Shown: piece by piece, positions 54,267 through 64,000 of the stretch
Numbering within the stretch: position 1 is the first letter of the stretch
Layout: every line of letters begins with the position of its first letter
Source of the DNA: Cercospora beticola
Lineage: Eukaryota; Ascomycota; Dothideomycetes; Mycosphaerellales; Mycosphaerellaceae
Direction of reading: 5' to 3'
NCBI RefSeq assembly: GCF_033473495.1
Contig: NC_088939.1
Span: 4,836,001-4,900,000, forward strand
DNA: 64,000 nucleotides
The notes under the pieces: model-generated
The model's input: the letters and a program-made list of their open reading frames with translations, nothing else
Told to the model about the DNA's origin: nothing
Databases searched by the model: none
Program-made: the position numbers and the translations under genes

Positions 54267-55336
54267 GCCAAGTCTTTTTCGGCCACTTTACTTATCTGAA
54301 TTTCTGGATTTCGTCACATTACGACTTTATGATTTTCTTTTTCTGATCAGCGCTTTCGGCAACATCAAAGAGGTTTTAGTTGGGAAGAGATTGGGAAAAA
54401 GACTGCTTGGCAAGATACCCTATAGATCTGGCATTTTTGTTTTTCATAGCGTGGAGTTTCAGCGATTGTTTGTGAGAAGGAAGAGTGGGGTTTCAGCATC
54501 AAGACAGAACGAGAGATTCGTGATACCAAAAAGTTCAATAGAGAATGGTGTAATACATAATTCTGAGCGTCGCATGAACAACTCTTTTTCCACTCCACTT
54601 CTTCGAGTAGTGCTCTCTCATGAATCCACCAACAGATGACGCTTATGGCAGAATGAGAGGGCAATGTGAGGAAATGCACTCTTGCGCATTAGTTCCAGTG
54701 TTTCGGCCAATTGGTAAGGCTTGGTTCAGGTCACTGCATGAGGCAGAGTAGAAGAGGTGCAGTCGTCTTCAAAACACTGGATCAGCGGCTTAGTTCCAGG
54801 TACCCGCAGCACTCATGCACAGAAGTGTTTAGTCTCGGACCCAAACCGATAATGAAGATGGAGGTGTTTGGTTGTCCGCCCGCTTCCGAACGAGCGACTG
54901 CACAGCCTCATTCTGATCTTAGTCAGCCTGCGATGATCCGATACCGAGGATGTTGTCAATGCAAGCTGACGACAATTCCTCTACAGGCATCAGTATTCTT
55001 CGCGCAAACCTTGTCCTCAGCGACGCTCACTCTTGCTGTCCGCGACATTCGTGTGAGGGCGCAGGCTCATCAGGATTCGAGGAAGGAACGACCTGTCTAC
55101 GCATTCTCTCCGGCGAAGCAAAGAAAAAGCTGAGCAAGAGCCAAGCTGCCTGCCTGCCAGCCAGCCAACCCTGCCAACGCAACAAGCCCCATCTCGAAAG
55201 TTCCCGACTTCAGAAACCAAAACAGAACACGTCAAGCGCAAAACATCACATCAAGAACCATCTCCACTATCCCCTCACCCCAGTTCTGCCGCCTCTCCAG
55301 TCCCACCCCCATCACCACCCATCTCCTCTCGCACAA
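54267..55336. other. Intergenic between arrestin genes
   Basis: 3' flank of arrestin 1 and promoter/leader of arrestin 2; the last 150 bp is C/A-rich. No gene recognised. Confidence 0.45.
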
Positions 55337-57247
55337 ATGTCCTTCTACAACCACAAAGACCCCCTCCCACCCGGCGGCTTCGCCAAATCCTGGGCCGAAA
55401 GCACCGGTCTTGGCGGCATCAACCACTCCAGCTCCAGCATGCACGTTAGAATCGTGTTAGACGCGCAACAAGCTTCCGCGAGCGGAAATGTGACTTATAC
55501 GAATTTGGATCAAATCTCGGGAAGTGTGCTTGTGAGGAATCTGAGGGCTGAGCAGGTGAATTCGATTGTGGTCAAGTTGGAGGGGGAGAGTCGGACGAGG
55601 TTGATGACGGCTTTTGGGGCGAATGGGGAGAGGCCGAAGGCTGTTTTGGAGTATCATAAGGTGAGTTTTTCGTGGGCGAGGGTTTGGAGTTGGAGGGGAG
55701 GAGACTTGGTATGGAAAGTATCTTGCTGACACGATGTGGATTTAGCTATTGTACAAGGTGCAGATGGTCTTCCCGGATACGAAGATTATGCAAGGGCGAG
55801 TTACTTCTAGCGGGAAGACGGCATATGCGCTTCCTCCAGGAGAGCACGTCTATCCCTTCTCTTTCAAGGTATGAGAAGCATTTGAGGAGTGACGACTTGC
55901 ACTGATCAGAACAGCTACCTTTCAACAATGACTGTCTAGCGAATGGGCCCCAACAACCAGTGATAGTCGGCATGGAATTTGCACGACCGGCACCTCGACA
56001 CGTCAAGAAGACACTGCCGCCTACACTGAGTGGATTCCCTGGTGAGGCGGAGATCAGATACTATGTCAAATGCACAGTCGGTCGACATGGCTTCCTCAAG
56101 GAAAACGCCAGAACACAGGCACCTTTCAACTTCTTTCCAATCGAGAACCCGCGGCCGCCTATCACCGGAGCTGAATGTTTCGCACGGCAAAAGCACCGCT
56201 TCGATGGGTTCGAGGCACCTTCAAGTCCATCAGTCGGAGATAAAATGAAGGGCATGTTTGGGAAGAAGTCTGGTAGCACGCCGAGCTCACCAATCGTCGG
56301 CAGCGGCTCGCCTTTCGTTAGCATCGATGCGCGACTACCGGAACCTCCGATTATTACTTGTAATCAGGATCTACCACTCCGGCTGATCTTCAAGAAACTG
56401 AGCGAATTTGGCGACGAAGTCTTCATGAACTCGTTACAAATATCTCTCATCGGGCATACGAAGATCCGTGCTCAAGATGTGTTCCGCACAGAAACCAACA
56501 GCTGGATTATTTGCTCAACCAGCAATATGAATGTATTGCTCGGTCGACCTTCCGATCCAGTCGACACCGAAACGGTCGTGGATGACCGATTATGGAGAGG
56601 GCCCTCACATGTTTTACCGAACACTGTCGCGCCCAATTTCGAAACCTGCAACATCGAACGCACATACCAACTCGACATTCGGATAGGTCTCAGCTATGGC
56701 GATCGAGACGCCAAGGTACGCATTGGCCAATGGCGAAGAGTGGTGAGACTGCGTGAAGAGATCTTCCCTTTCTATCACTACTTCGTTGGTTTCATGAACT
56801 TGCTAACACTTTCTCTTTCTACAGCCTCAACAGATCATCCTTCCACTTCGCATGGACTGCCAGATATTCTCCGGCATAGCACCGCCAGCTGAGGTTATCG
56901 CGCGAATGGAAGACGCAAAGGCTGGTCTTCCACCCCGACGGACATCGAATGCTAATGGTCTGCATCAGAAAATGCAGAACGAAGGACGAATGGATTCCGA
57001 CTTTGGCTCGAATCAAATCCCTCCGACTCCGATTGAACATTATGGCTCTGCACCCTGGCCTGGACAACCTCATCCTGGGAGTAGTAGTGCTGCGCCTAAT
57101 TATGATGATGCGCCTCCGCCGAGCTACGAAGATGCTATTGCGCAGGGTGCTGGGCCTGTGACGGCGCCGAGGCCGACGTATGCTCCTCCGGCGCAAGTCG
57201 AGGATCCTTTGCTGGGTGGTGGTGATGAGAAGAAGGGGTGGCATTGA
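55337..57247 (+). CDS. Arrestin-like (ART/Rod type) protein 2
   Basis: Four exons: 55337-55660, 55746-55868, 55915-56742 and 56825-57247, giving 565 residues. Junctions restore EYHK-LLYKVQMVFPD, PFSFK-LPFNNDCL and WRRV-PQQIILPLRMDC; the last intron has a CTAAC branch site. The N-terminal arrestin domain includes GSVLVRNLRAEQVNSIVVKL. PPGEHVYPFSFK and RYYVKCTVGRHGF are standard landmarks. The C-terminal arrestin domain carries LRLIFKKLSEFGDEVFMNSL. The tail has APPPSYEDA, a PPxY motif. As for arrestin 1, the known family role is as ubiquitin-ligase adaptor for membrane-protein turnover. The exon-intron structure differs from arrestin 1, so they are old paralogues. Confidence 0.87.
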
Positions 57248-57696
57248 TGACGAGCTGACTGCATAGATGTATAACGAGGCATAGATGGTACGATATGAGC
57301 TTCGGAATTGTTGCATATCCATCTGGCTACAATTCTTCCTCGCAGGTGCGAGGATTGAATCACGGTAAGGAGCCTGAGAGGGATTGTTGATCATGCGCAG
57401 ACATTCGGATCCGACAATATGTCTTAAGCGACCGACACCTGACATTTTGAACCTCGCCAGCTCTTGATAGCAGCTCGACACAGCCTCTGGCCTCAAAACA
57501 TGGGAGCAGAAAGTACCTCTCGGCACGTGCCGAGCATGAACTACCCTCTCTAGGCGGGGAAGCTGGAATAGACGAGCTCCGCCACATGATGACCAACGTC
57601 ATGTCTTGCGCATCTGGATCCCTTATCTCTAACATTCCATATCATATTCACTCATCATTCCCGATACCCTGCTACTCCATTCTCGCCGTTGCGAAA

Positions 57697-58562
57697 ATGC
57701 CCTCCTATCCAGAACCCGAACTCTACTGGACACAGCCTACGCAGCATTGTCCGAACTCGAAGTTTCCTGTTCTGGTCTATCGAAATGTCTTACCTGAGGA
57801 TTTGAGTATTGAAGCTGTAGAGAAGGCTTTGGGGAGGAATCAGTGGAGGAAGGGAGGAGTGTTTAAGCATTATCCTACTGCGCATTTTCATTCGAATACG
57901 CATGAGGCTTATGCTGCGGTGAAGGGATGGACAAGATGGGTGAGCTTGTTATCAAGCTTGTTAAGTGATCTAGGGCTGACATTGAGGGAAAGTAATCACT
58001 CTTCATCTTTTGATTCCAGTCTGCTGGAGGCTCATGCTGACATTTCTTGACTTTTCTGAATCGTAGTATCTATGGCATCGGACCTCTTGACGATGAAAGC
58101 AAGGGCATCTCGTTTGATATGAAAGCTGGAGACGTTGCGGTTCATGCTGCGGGTGTGGCACATCGGAATGTGGAGAGTAGTGAGGATTATGAGTATGCTG
58201 GATTTTATCCAGAGGTATGACGGAGCGAACTTGGACTCTGTGCGAGACTTGCTCTTGGTCGAGGTCAATATTGATGTTTGTATAGGGTGCTCCGCACTGG
58301 GATAACAACTTTTGTAAAGCCGACAAGGAAGAGACCGAGATGAAGAAAGAGGCTGCGCGGAAGATAGCTGTGCCGGATTGTGGTATGCTATGTCGCGTTG
58401 AAGTCATTGAGGTATGTGCTGTGCTGATATGTTGGACTAGATCCGATTTATGGCAAGGATGGGCCTTTGCCCAGGATCTGGAACAAGGTTGACAAAGGGC
58501 CATCGTTTGCTACTTCATTCTTCAACAGTCTTTTCGCATCGAGTCTCAAGAGTACGGGTTGA
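57697..58562 (+). CDS. Cupin-domain protein with a predicted 5-nt microexon
   Basis: Proposed exons 57697-57939, 57987-57991, 58067-58214, 58286-58382 and 58441-58562 give 204 residues. The RmlC-like cupin marks are HFHSNTHEAYAAVKGW (motif 1, with metal-binding His and Glu) and GDVAVHAAGVAHRNVESS (motif 2). GAPHWDN follows and the C-terminus reads KDGPLPRIWN. Skipping straight from the GTGAGC donor at 57940 to the TAG at 58066 breaks the frame. A 5-nt exon (GGAAA) between two introns of 47 and 75 nt restores it, and both introns have CTGAC branch sites. The family resembles YjlB-type cupins of unknown function; a small-molecule enzyme or binding role is likely. Alternatively the gene is frameshifted. 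Confidence 0.7.
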
Positions 58563-59037
58563 TATTGACTCCGCATTGAATGATTCTGCATGACCAGGCT
58601 CGAACGATCTCATAGCAATTTGATTCGACTTCCGTTGCCAACTCGAAGGTGGTGCAGGGAAGGTGTTGAGAGCACCGCTCATCAGAGGTACTTGGAAGTG
58701 GTTTTGGACACTTGGAATCTGATCGAAGGTTCATTGTATGGTCTTGCCCTGCCAGTTCTCAAACTAGTCCGGTCAGAAGCCTCACGATTGGCTGAGCGTG
58801 CACAGCGTCTCCAGGATCAGTCGGAAACACTTATTATGCCAAGCCATTCGTCCGACTCGTCATTCAGGATCGTCATAGCGGACCTCCATTAATGATATGA
58901 GCCCACATATGACATATTAAGTTCTTTCTCCAGTTTTCACATCATCTGCTACACTTCTTTTCAATACTATCAGCACCACCGAGACAGAGCAAAACCTACG
59001 AAGATCCCGTGAAGCCCTCGCCACTAGGGAAAGAAAC
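58563..59037. other. Intergenic, no gene seen
   Basis: Spacer between the cupin and the copia-protease-like gene. Only short frames are present. Confidence 0.45.
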
Positions 59038-59988
59038 ATGGCGCCGTCTGGGCCAGAGTATCATACTGACTGGATTTGGTGTCGCGGCTCGAACGTGCAT
59101 ATCGCAAATCACCGGAATTGGTTTACATCGTTCAAGAAGATCAAGTCTCGAATTGCCAACCCTTGCTGCTGCGAACCTGGAGGCGAACCTTCCACGTTCG
59201 CGGTTCGTGGTATTGGCGATGTCGAGCTTAACGTCGTGAGCTGCGAGAAACGCACCGGGCCAAAATCACAAAAGAAACTCGTCCTCAAAGATGTGCTATA
59301 CGCACCAGATATACTCTGCAACGTCCTCGGAAAGCCCATGCTCAAGACTCATTACAGAGACTCACGCTCGTCGAAGAAGAGATCTTGGCTTGACGACAAA
59401 GCGGGCGCGGGAGCCATCATTCTAGACCATCCACTACTTCCTCGCCTGCGACTTGTTGGAATGAACTCCCGGGAGACCTGCTTGAGGGAAGCACCGTGTT
59501 CCCTGGACTGGCGGTGGAGCGACAAAGAACGCGCCAAGTGGACTCCACCGAGGGCTCCCGGCTGGTTTGATCTTACTCCTGAACAGGAAACTTGGATCAA
59601 ACCCAACTACGAGACAGAGTGGAGATGTCTCTTCTTACATGATTTGAGAATCGACGGCTTCGCGCAGCGCCTTGAAGGGCGCTGCCTCATGAAACACTTG
59701 ATGCACAAGGAAGCCGAGGCCAAGCCATCCGAAGACCAGGAAGAAGCCGATGATGGTACCGATTTAGACGAGTTGTTCAGCGACATGGTGGAAGAAGACC
59801 CGTGTGCTCATTTCCTGGATCATTACTTTAGCAAGACTCAACTTGATCTGATCCGGAAGCATTATGGTCATTCTGGTAACCTGATACGCACTCTGGGTCT
59901 GAAGCCTTGGAGTCCCGGGAGCTCAGAGCGAGCAATGGAGGCTGTGAGGTCAATGGAAGCAAAGACTAGAGTGCCGATCACAGCTTAG
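59038..59988 (+). CDS. Domesticated copia-type protease-like protein 2
   Basis: Intronless, 316 residues, ATG at 59038. It aligns with the protein at 35539-36414 from the first residue: MAP-x-G, DW at 11-12, H21, ANHR-x-WF, then GIGDVELNV and LVLKDVLYAPDILCNVLG. The catalytic Asp position of copia proteases (residue 15) is Cys here. An inserted Cys-rich loop (NPCCCEPGG) is unique to this copy. Both proteins end with a similar segment, here FSKTQLDLIRKHYGHSGN. Neither is flanked by other retrotransposon genes. The two copies are 22 kb apart on opposite strands and well diverged, yet both frames are intact, which suggests selection. Function unknown. Confidence 0.75.
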   Translation: MAPSGPEYHTDWIWCRGSNVHIANHRNWFTSFKKIKSRIANPCCCEPGGEPSTFAVRGIGDVELNVVSCEKRTGPKSQKKLVLKDVLYAPDILCNVLGKPMLKTHYRDSRSSKKRSWLDDKAGAGAIILDHPLLPRLRLVGMNSRETCLREAPCSLDWRWSDKERAKWTPPRAPGWFDLTPEQETWIKPNYETEWRCLFLHDLRIDGFAQRLEGRCLMKHLMHKEAEAKPSEDQEEADDGTDLDELFSDMVEEDPCAHFLDHYFSKTQLDLIRKHYGHSGNLIRTLGLKPWSPGSSERAMEAVRSMEAKTRVPITA

Positions 59989-60718
59989 GGATGACTGACA
60001 CCGCTCACTCGCTCACCTTGTCTTGTGGGAAGCTTCAAGCCGCAATGTGAACATAGCTGCAGTGCTATAGGTAAATTAGACTTCACGATTCGAATGCTCC
60101 GGACCTCACCAGCAAACGAATTGTATCATCCCGGGCAATTGAGCACAACTATGCTCAGTCTTCATTCAATCTCTGAGGCTTCGAAAGCCAGAGAGCTGGA
60201 ACGTACTCCGGAGCTCACAGTCCGCAGACATCAATCATTATGGACTACAGACACAGCCTGAGTACTGTTGCTACCGCGATCGTCAAGCTCTGCGAGATCC
60301 ATCGTCTGAGATTTCGGGGATGGTATTTGCCCTTCTCTACCAAATTCTAAATACAAGGCGCAGATATCCATCCATAGCCATGTTCTTCCACTCGCAAGTG
60401 CCAGAAGCAGAATCTTAAATATTTCCGTAGGCGATGAAATCCATATCGCGATGAGGAACTCTCAAGCGCAAGAATGTTCGACATTTCGTTCTTCCATCTG
60501 CAACTCCGCCTCTTGCTCTCCCAAGACGTAACAGAAGAAGAGTCCAACTCTCTTGAGCTCAGTCAAAGTCACTCTGTCCTGCTCTGCCAGTGTGGTATCC
60601 AACGAGCCCGACACATATCATGAAAGCAAGATTGCAATAACTGTCTCCCCTGAGTCAGTGTTAGAGCTAATACAAATTGATCTTTCAGCCTACGTAGTCT
60701 TCGAGATTGAATCACAGG
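59989..60718. other. Intergenic, no gene seen
   Basis: 730 bp between two convergent genes. Nothing recognised. Confidence 0.45.
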
Positions 60719-60901
60719 CTATGCGCAATTATAAATTCCGCAGCCTGGGGAGCATAGCCTGAGTCCGGGCGAGCAGCAGCACTGGAACTGTCGTGGGACG
60801 AGCTGTATAGGCGCTTTGCCGTTTTCGTCGAGAGTCGTTGGTGTTGCCATGACGGAGAGGCTCGAGAGGAGCATGAGAACAACCGTGATGAAAATCTTCA
60901 T
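60719..60901 (-). CDS. Small secreted cysteine-rich protein
   Basis: Intronless, 60 residues from the ATG at 60901. Residues 1-20 are a clear signal peptide (MKIFITVVLMLLSSLSVMAT). A short pro-region ends VPRQ, and the mature C-terminus holds six Cys in 19 residues: CCCSPGLRLCSPGCGIYNC. Three adjacent Cys followed by a C-x5-C-x3-C-x4-C pattern would allow three disulfides. The promoter has a TATA-like site about 115 bp upstream. Effector, antimicrobial or hydrophobin-like surface roles are all possible; the size is below hydrophobins and the spacing does not fit them. The spacing of start, TATA box and signal peptide makes a real gene likely. Confidence 0.65.
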   Translation of the reverse strand: MKIFITVVLMLLSSLSVMATPTTLDENGKAPIQLVPRQFQCCCSPGLRLCSPGCGIYNCA

Positions 60902-62130
60902 GTTGGGCAAGAGAGTCCTTGCGGTTTGAAAGACAGCGTGTCTGTGGATGAAATGATTCAATGGAGTGTATGTGTTAGAACAGGCCCTTGAGGTGCGACG
61001 GAAAGTGGCGAAGATATATACTCAGAAGGGCGCACGGTTTTTTGCTTGCCTTGACGTGTCCGAGCCTACAAGCACAGTCCTACGTGCCTGCCGACTCTTT
61101 TCGTCGTTCTCGAATCCAAATGGTTGGATTCCGCGTGTTTTGACTTTGGAAGTCGTCCGAGTGAATGAATTGATCAACGACTTCACGTTCATTTTCCGTG
61201 ACGACTGGCGCTGGCACCTGCTTTCAAGTAAGCGCCAGTTTTCCTCAAGAGTACTGCCTTGAATAGGACAGTTTCGGGTGGTTCGTATCTCCTTTTCGCG
61301 CCGTCAGTGTAAATACAGTCTCCTCTGGCGCTCCTATTCGGAGCCGAAATCTGCCTTAGGGCTTATCATCATCAACGAGATTGGACAGCCCTAAATGTCA
61401 GCATATGCTTGCGCGTGCGCGGACAGATACGGAAAACAAGGTGTCTAGAAACTGTATTGGGAGATTCGTTGACGTTGATCTTGGTGCTCCCAGCACGTTG
61501 GCATTCAGAAGCAGTTGTTGCAGAGTCTGTCGTCCTTGCAGCCACTAGCACGGACCGCAAACCAGAGGGCAAGGATATATCCGCGTCGTAGTGACTGCTA
61601 TTCCCAGGTCGGAAACGATAGGGCATCCGGTGGTTGGTGTGACTCTTCTCCAAGCAGCATCTGAACAACACGCTCGTGGCCCCTGATCAACGCTTCCTGC
61701 TTACAGACAAGGCTCGAACAAATCTCGACCCATCAATCATCGTGAGAGTGGGCAAGCATAAGGTATCGTTCGATCCACAAGCTGAGTACTGCGCAATCTC
61801 AAGACGTATGTCTCGGTAGCACGACTAAACTCCGCAGTAGACTCTCTGCGACAGAGTCTCGAAATTTCAAGCACAGCATGTCTAATCTGTTGCAGTCGAC
61901 GAAATGTTGCCCAGCTCCCAGCGATCCAACATGGCGTCTGCCAACCCTTTTTTGACTCTTTTCGCGCCCTCACCGAGGGGACCGATCAATGCCAACACCA
62001 ACCAAGAATCCTCCGTCACGACCATTCTGGAAGTTGGACACATTCACAGTAATCTTCGATTCGGCCTCCGAACTCTTGCTACCACGATCATGAAATTTCA
62101 TTAGAACATCATGCTACTCACTAAATCCAT
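60902..62130. other. Intergenic, no recognised gene
   Basis: Upstream region of the small secreted protein on the left, 3' flank of the TPR gene on the right. A poorly conserved frame at 61372-61671 (minus) has no domain. Confidence 0.4.
61011..61022 (-). promoter_or_regulatory. TATA-like site of small secreted gene
   Basis: The minus strand reads TATATATC about 115 bp before the ATG at 60901. This is the same distance as in the kexin-processed precursor gene. Confidence 0.45.
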
Positions 62131-63924
62131 TCAACCTACCCAGATTATGACCTTGATCTCCAGCGATTGCGCAGTCCTAATCGCACAGACGAGACACGGT
62201 CCACCCTCGCGCACCACAATAGCATGCTTGCTTCGCTCACTGCACCAAGCCCGAGCAAGCACTTCTGCGCCTTTGCCAGTCGCATTAATCATCATGCACT
62301 TTCCACCTTCCCCTTCATCATCGTCATCCTCTGGAATGTGATCATTCAACTTCTCAGCCTCCCATGCCGTGAGCTGGAACTGCTTCAGCTCGCGACGGTG
62401 GACCTTGTGGGGGCCATTATAGCATACTGGCAAAGTGATGAATATTGGGTTGGTGTAAAGCGTGTAAGTGACCGGATCTTGTTGTTGACCAATTGAGAAT
62501 GTGATACTTGCTCGGTATTCTGCTTCGACGTCGGTTTCTTCTGTGGTTGTGCTTTCTCCAGGCTCTGCTGTTAAACGCTTCAGCGCAATACTGGTTACTT
62601 CGACATTGCTCTGTGATTTGGGTGGTGGCTGCGGAGCAGTATAAGCCTCATTTGAAGTCATGTCTGCAATATACGCATCGGTGTCTTCTTTCACGTCTGG
62701 TTTGGTATACTTGTAGCGTTCATGACGGCCGCCGATGTAAATGGTGTTATCGCCGGCTTGCACAGGTCTCTGGGGAGGTATTGGCCGTGCCGTGAGTCTC
62801 ACGAGCAGTGGATTGAATGGCCCGGGTGTAGGTGGACTGATTTCCACCGCAGGCAGAGGACCCACCCAGCCACCTAGTGATTTGACGCCAGGCATTGCGC
62901 CGAGGACTCGACCGACAGCACTTCGTGCTCGCCAGTAGCTCTGCTTCTCCAGAATAACGTTGCTGTCGAGATACTTGGCGACACCCAGCGTTTTTGCCAC
63001 CGAGGGCGAACACTGAATCAATGTAGCCATAATTTTGAATGCAAAGTGCTTCCCGGGTAGCGTAAGCCCGTATAGCCAGTCCGCAACGTATCCGTTCACT
63101 TGGCCGCCATTGTGCATCTTGGTGTAAGCTTCTTCCGCATTCACACGTGCTTCGTTAGTATATGGCCAGCGCATCCTCTCGGCAAAGCGAAGAAGACCAT
63201 CCACTTGGCTCTCATGGACTTGCGAATAGAATTGTATAGTGTGTCCCATTACGTTCCATTTGTGATCTCTCATCTTGACGGCCATCTCGTGCTTGAGCTT
63301 CTGTTCCCTGGTGTTGTCGAAATCAGCATTCCAGTCCTGTATTCTTAACTTCACATATTCCAGGTTCGATTCCATCACAGCCTTATATTCTTGATCGGCA
63401 AGCTGTGCAGCTGTCGTGTAGGCCTCAAGTGCCTGATCCAGTTGATTCAACAAAAGTCGCGCAGCTCCCATGCAGCCCCATGCCTTTGCGCTTTTCGGGT
63501 CCATTTCCTTCGCATTCCACCCATCGTACAATGCCTCGGCGTGCTTTGATAATTTCAGATAAGCGCCAGAACGGTTGAGAAGGTAGACGAGATTTCTACC
63601 TCCAATCTCAATTGCTTTTGTAAACAAATCCACGGCTTCTTGATCTTTTCCTTGTTGCATAGCCGTTTCACCTTCGAGGTTGTACGCGTCGGCCTTGGCT
63701 GCGTCCTCTGCGGAATTGGGTATCTTTTTGAGTTCTTCGGGCACAGGGGCAGGCTTGAGCACAACCCGCACGTTCTTGATCCATTGATCACTAATAATGA
63801 GCGTGGCTAAAACACGTGCCGTGAGACCAGATATCCAGGAGTTGCGGTATTGCTGCATTCTTCTGGCCAGTTCGACACCGAGGATAAACTGCAGAAGAAG
63901 ATTCCAGACCTCTTGTTGATTCAT
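62131..63924 (-). CDS. Tetratricopeptide-repeat protein, 5' end uncertain
   Basis: 597 codons from the in-frame ATG at 63924 to 62131. The frame stays open to the right edge of the window, so a further upstream start or exon is possible. TPR motifs lie at about residues 70-180: AYNLEGETAMQQGKDQEAVDL, cut here to its core EGETAMQQGKDQEAVDLF, then LNRSGAYLKLSKHAEALYDG and GAARLLLNQLDQALEAYTTA. The architecture resembles co-chaperone-type TPR triplets (Sgt/Sti1-like). The C-terminal half is not recognised: a Pro-rich linker, an acidic DDDDEGEGG stretch and a region with beta-type alternation. No transmembrane segment is certain. A protein-interaction role is inferred. Confidence 0.7.
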   Translation of the reverse strand: MNQQEVWNLLLQFILGVELARRMQQYRNSWISGLTARVLATLIISDQWIKNVRVVLKPAPVPEELKKIPNSAEDAAKADAYNLEGETAMQQGKDQEAVDLFTKAIEIGGRNLVYLLNRSGAYLKLSKHAEALYDGWNAKEMDPKSAKAWGCMGAARLLLNQLDQALEAYTTAAQLADQEYKAVMESNLEYVKLRIQDWNADFDNTREQKLKHEMAVKMRDHKWNVMGHTIQFYSQVHESQVDGLLRFAERMRWPYTNEARVNAEEAYTKMHNGGQVNGYVADWLYGLTLPGKHFAFKIMATLIQCSPSVAKTLGVAKYLDSNVILEKQSYWRARSAVGRVLGAMPGVKSLGGWVGPLPAVEISPPTPGPFNPLLVRLTARPIPPQRPVQAGDNTIYIGGRHERYKYTKPDVKEDTDAYIADMTSNEAYTAPQPPPKSQSNVEVTSIALKRLTAEPGESTTTEETDVEAEYRASITFSIGQQQDPVTYTLYTNPIFITLPVCYNGPHKVHRRELKQFQLTAWEAEKLNDHIPEDDDDEGEGGKCMMINATGKGAEVLARAWCSERSKHAIVVREGGPCLVCAIRTAQSLEIKVIIWVG

Positions 63925-64000
63925 ACAAAGTACGAAGATGGCAGATTGGTGGACAAAATGAGTGAAGATGTCATCCCGGTTAAGACTTGCGTACAACTCG

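Noticed and set aside
1..64000. tRNA, rRNA or CRISPR features
   Set aside because: Reading for T-loop (GGTTCGAATCC-type) signatures and regularly spaced short repeats gave nothing convincing; a covariance-model scan was not possible.

Overview
The window reads as a gene-dense chromosome segment of a filamentous ascomycete. Genes carry short spliceosomal introns (mostly 47-130 nt) with GTAAGT/GTGAGT donors, CTAAC/CTGAC branch sites and CAG/TAG acceptors. Many products are fungus-typical (STR2-like cystathionine gamma-synthase, PPxY arrestins, 2EXR-like proteins, TFIIA large subunit). A Dothideomycete is my best guess, by inference only. I saw no tRNA, rRNA or CRISPR array.

Left part (1-17.6 kb) is accessory and duplicated. 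Two minus-strand genes for charged proteins with UIM-like N-termini (the second decayed) stand beside three tandem paralogues of about 340 aa (4.7-9.1 kb), each a short coiled-coil exon joined to a 2EXR/F-box-like exon with a conserved Cys-rich motif. Non-coding repeats show that the array arose by duplication and unequal exchange. Then follow an orphan protein (9.7 kb), a protein with dsRBD-like segments (11.2 kb), a divergent protein kinase (13.2 kb), and 2.6 kb of gene-poor DNA with a degenerate direct repeat and a dead copy of the kinase 3' end.

Middle part (17.7-34.2 kb) has the layout of a biosynthetic gene cluster without a PKS or NRPS backbone: MFS transporter, HpcH/HpaI aldolase, TauD-type dioxygenase, cystathionine gamma-synthase-like PLP enzyme, second MFS transporter, second TauD-type dioxygenase, isopenicillin-N-synthase-like oxygenase and aspartate-aminotransferase-like enzyme. 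A pathway making a modified amino acid or small alkaloid is the simplest reading: aldol and PLP bond formation, transamination, up to three 2-oxoglutarate/Fe oxidations, export.

Right part (35.5-64 kb) is mostly conserved cellular genes: TFIIA large subunit, a conserved fungal protein of unknown function, a VIT/VWA protein with GLFG repeats, two adjacent arrestins, a cupin and a TPR protein. Among them lie two unlinked paralogues of a domesticated copia-type protease domain that lost its catalytic Asp, and two or three secreted proteins. The most striking is at 44.9-46.1 kb: a secreted precursor with KR (kexin) sites releasing two unrelated families of repeated peptides, each site followed by X-Ala dipeptides as in yeast alpha-factor. 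With the backbone-less cluster, it is the best candidate here for an undescribed system.

Exon coordinates were derived by hand from splice signals, reading frame and family conservation; they are predictions.
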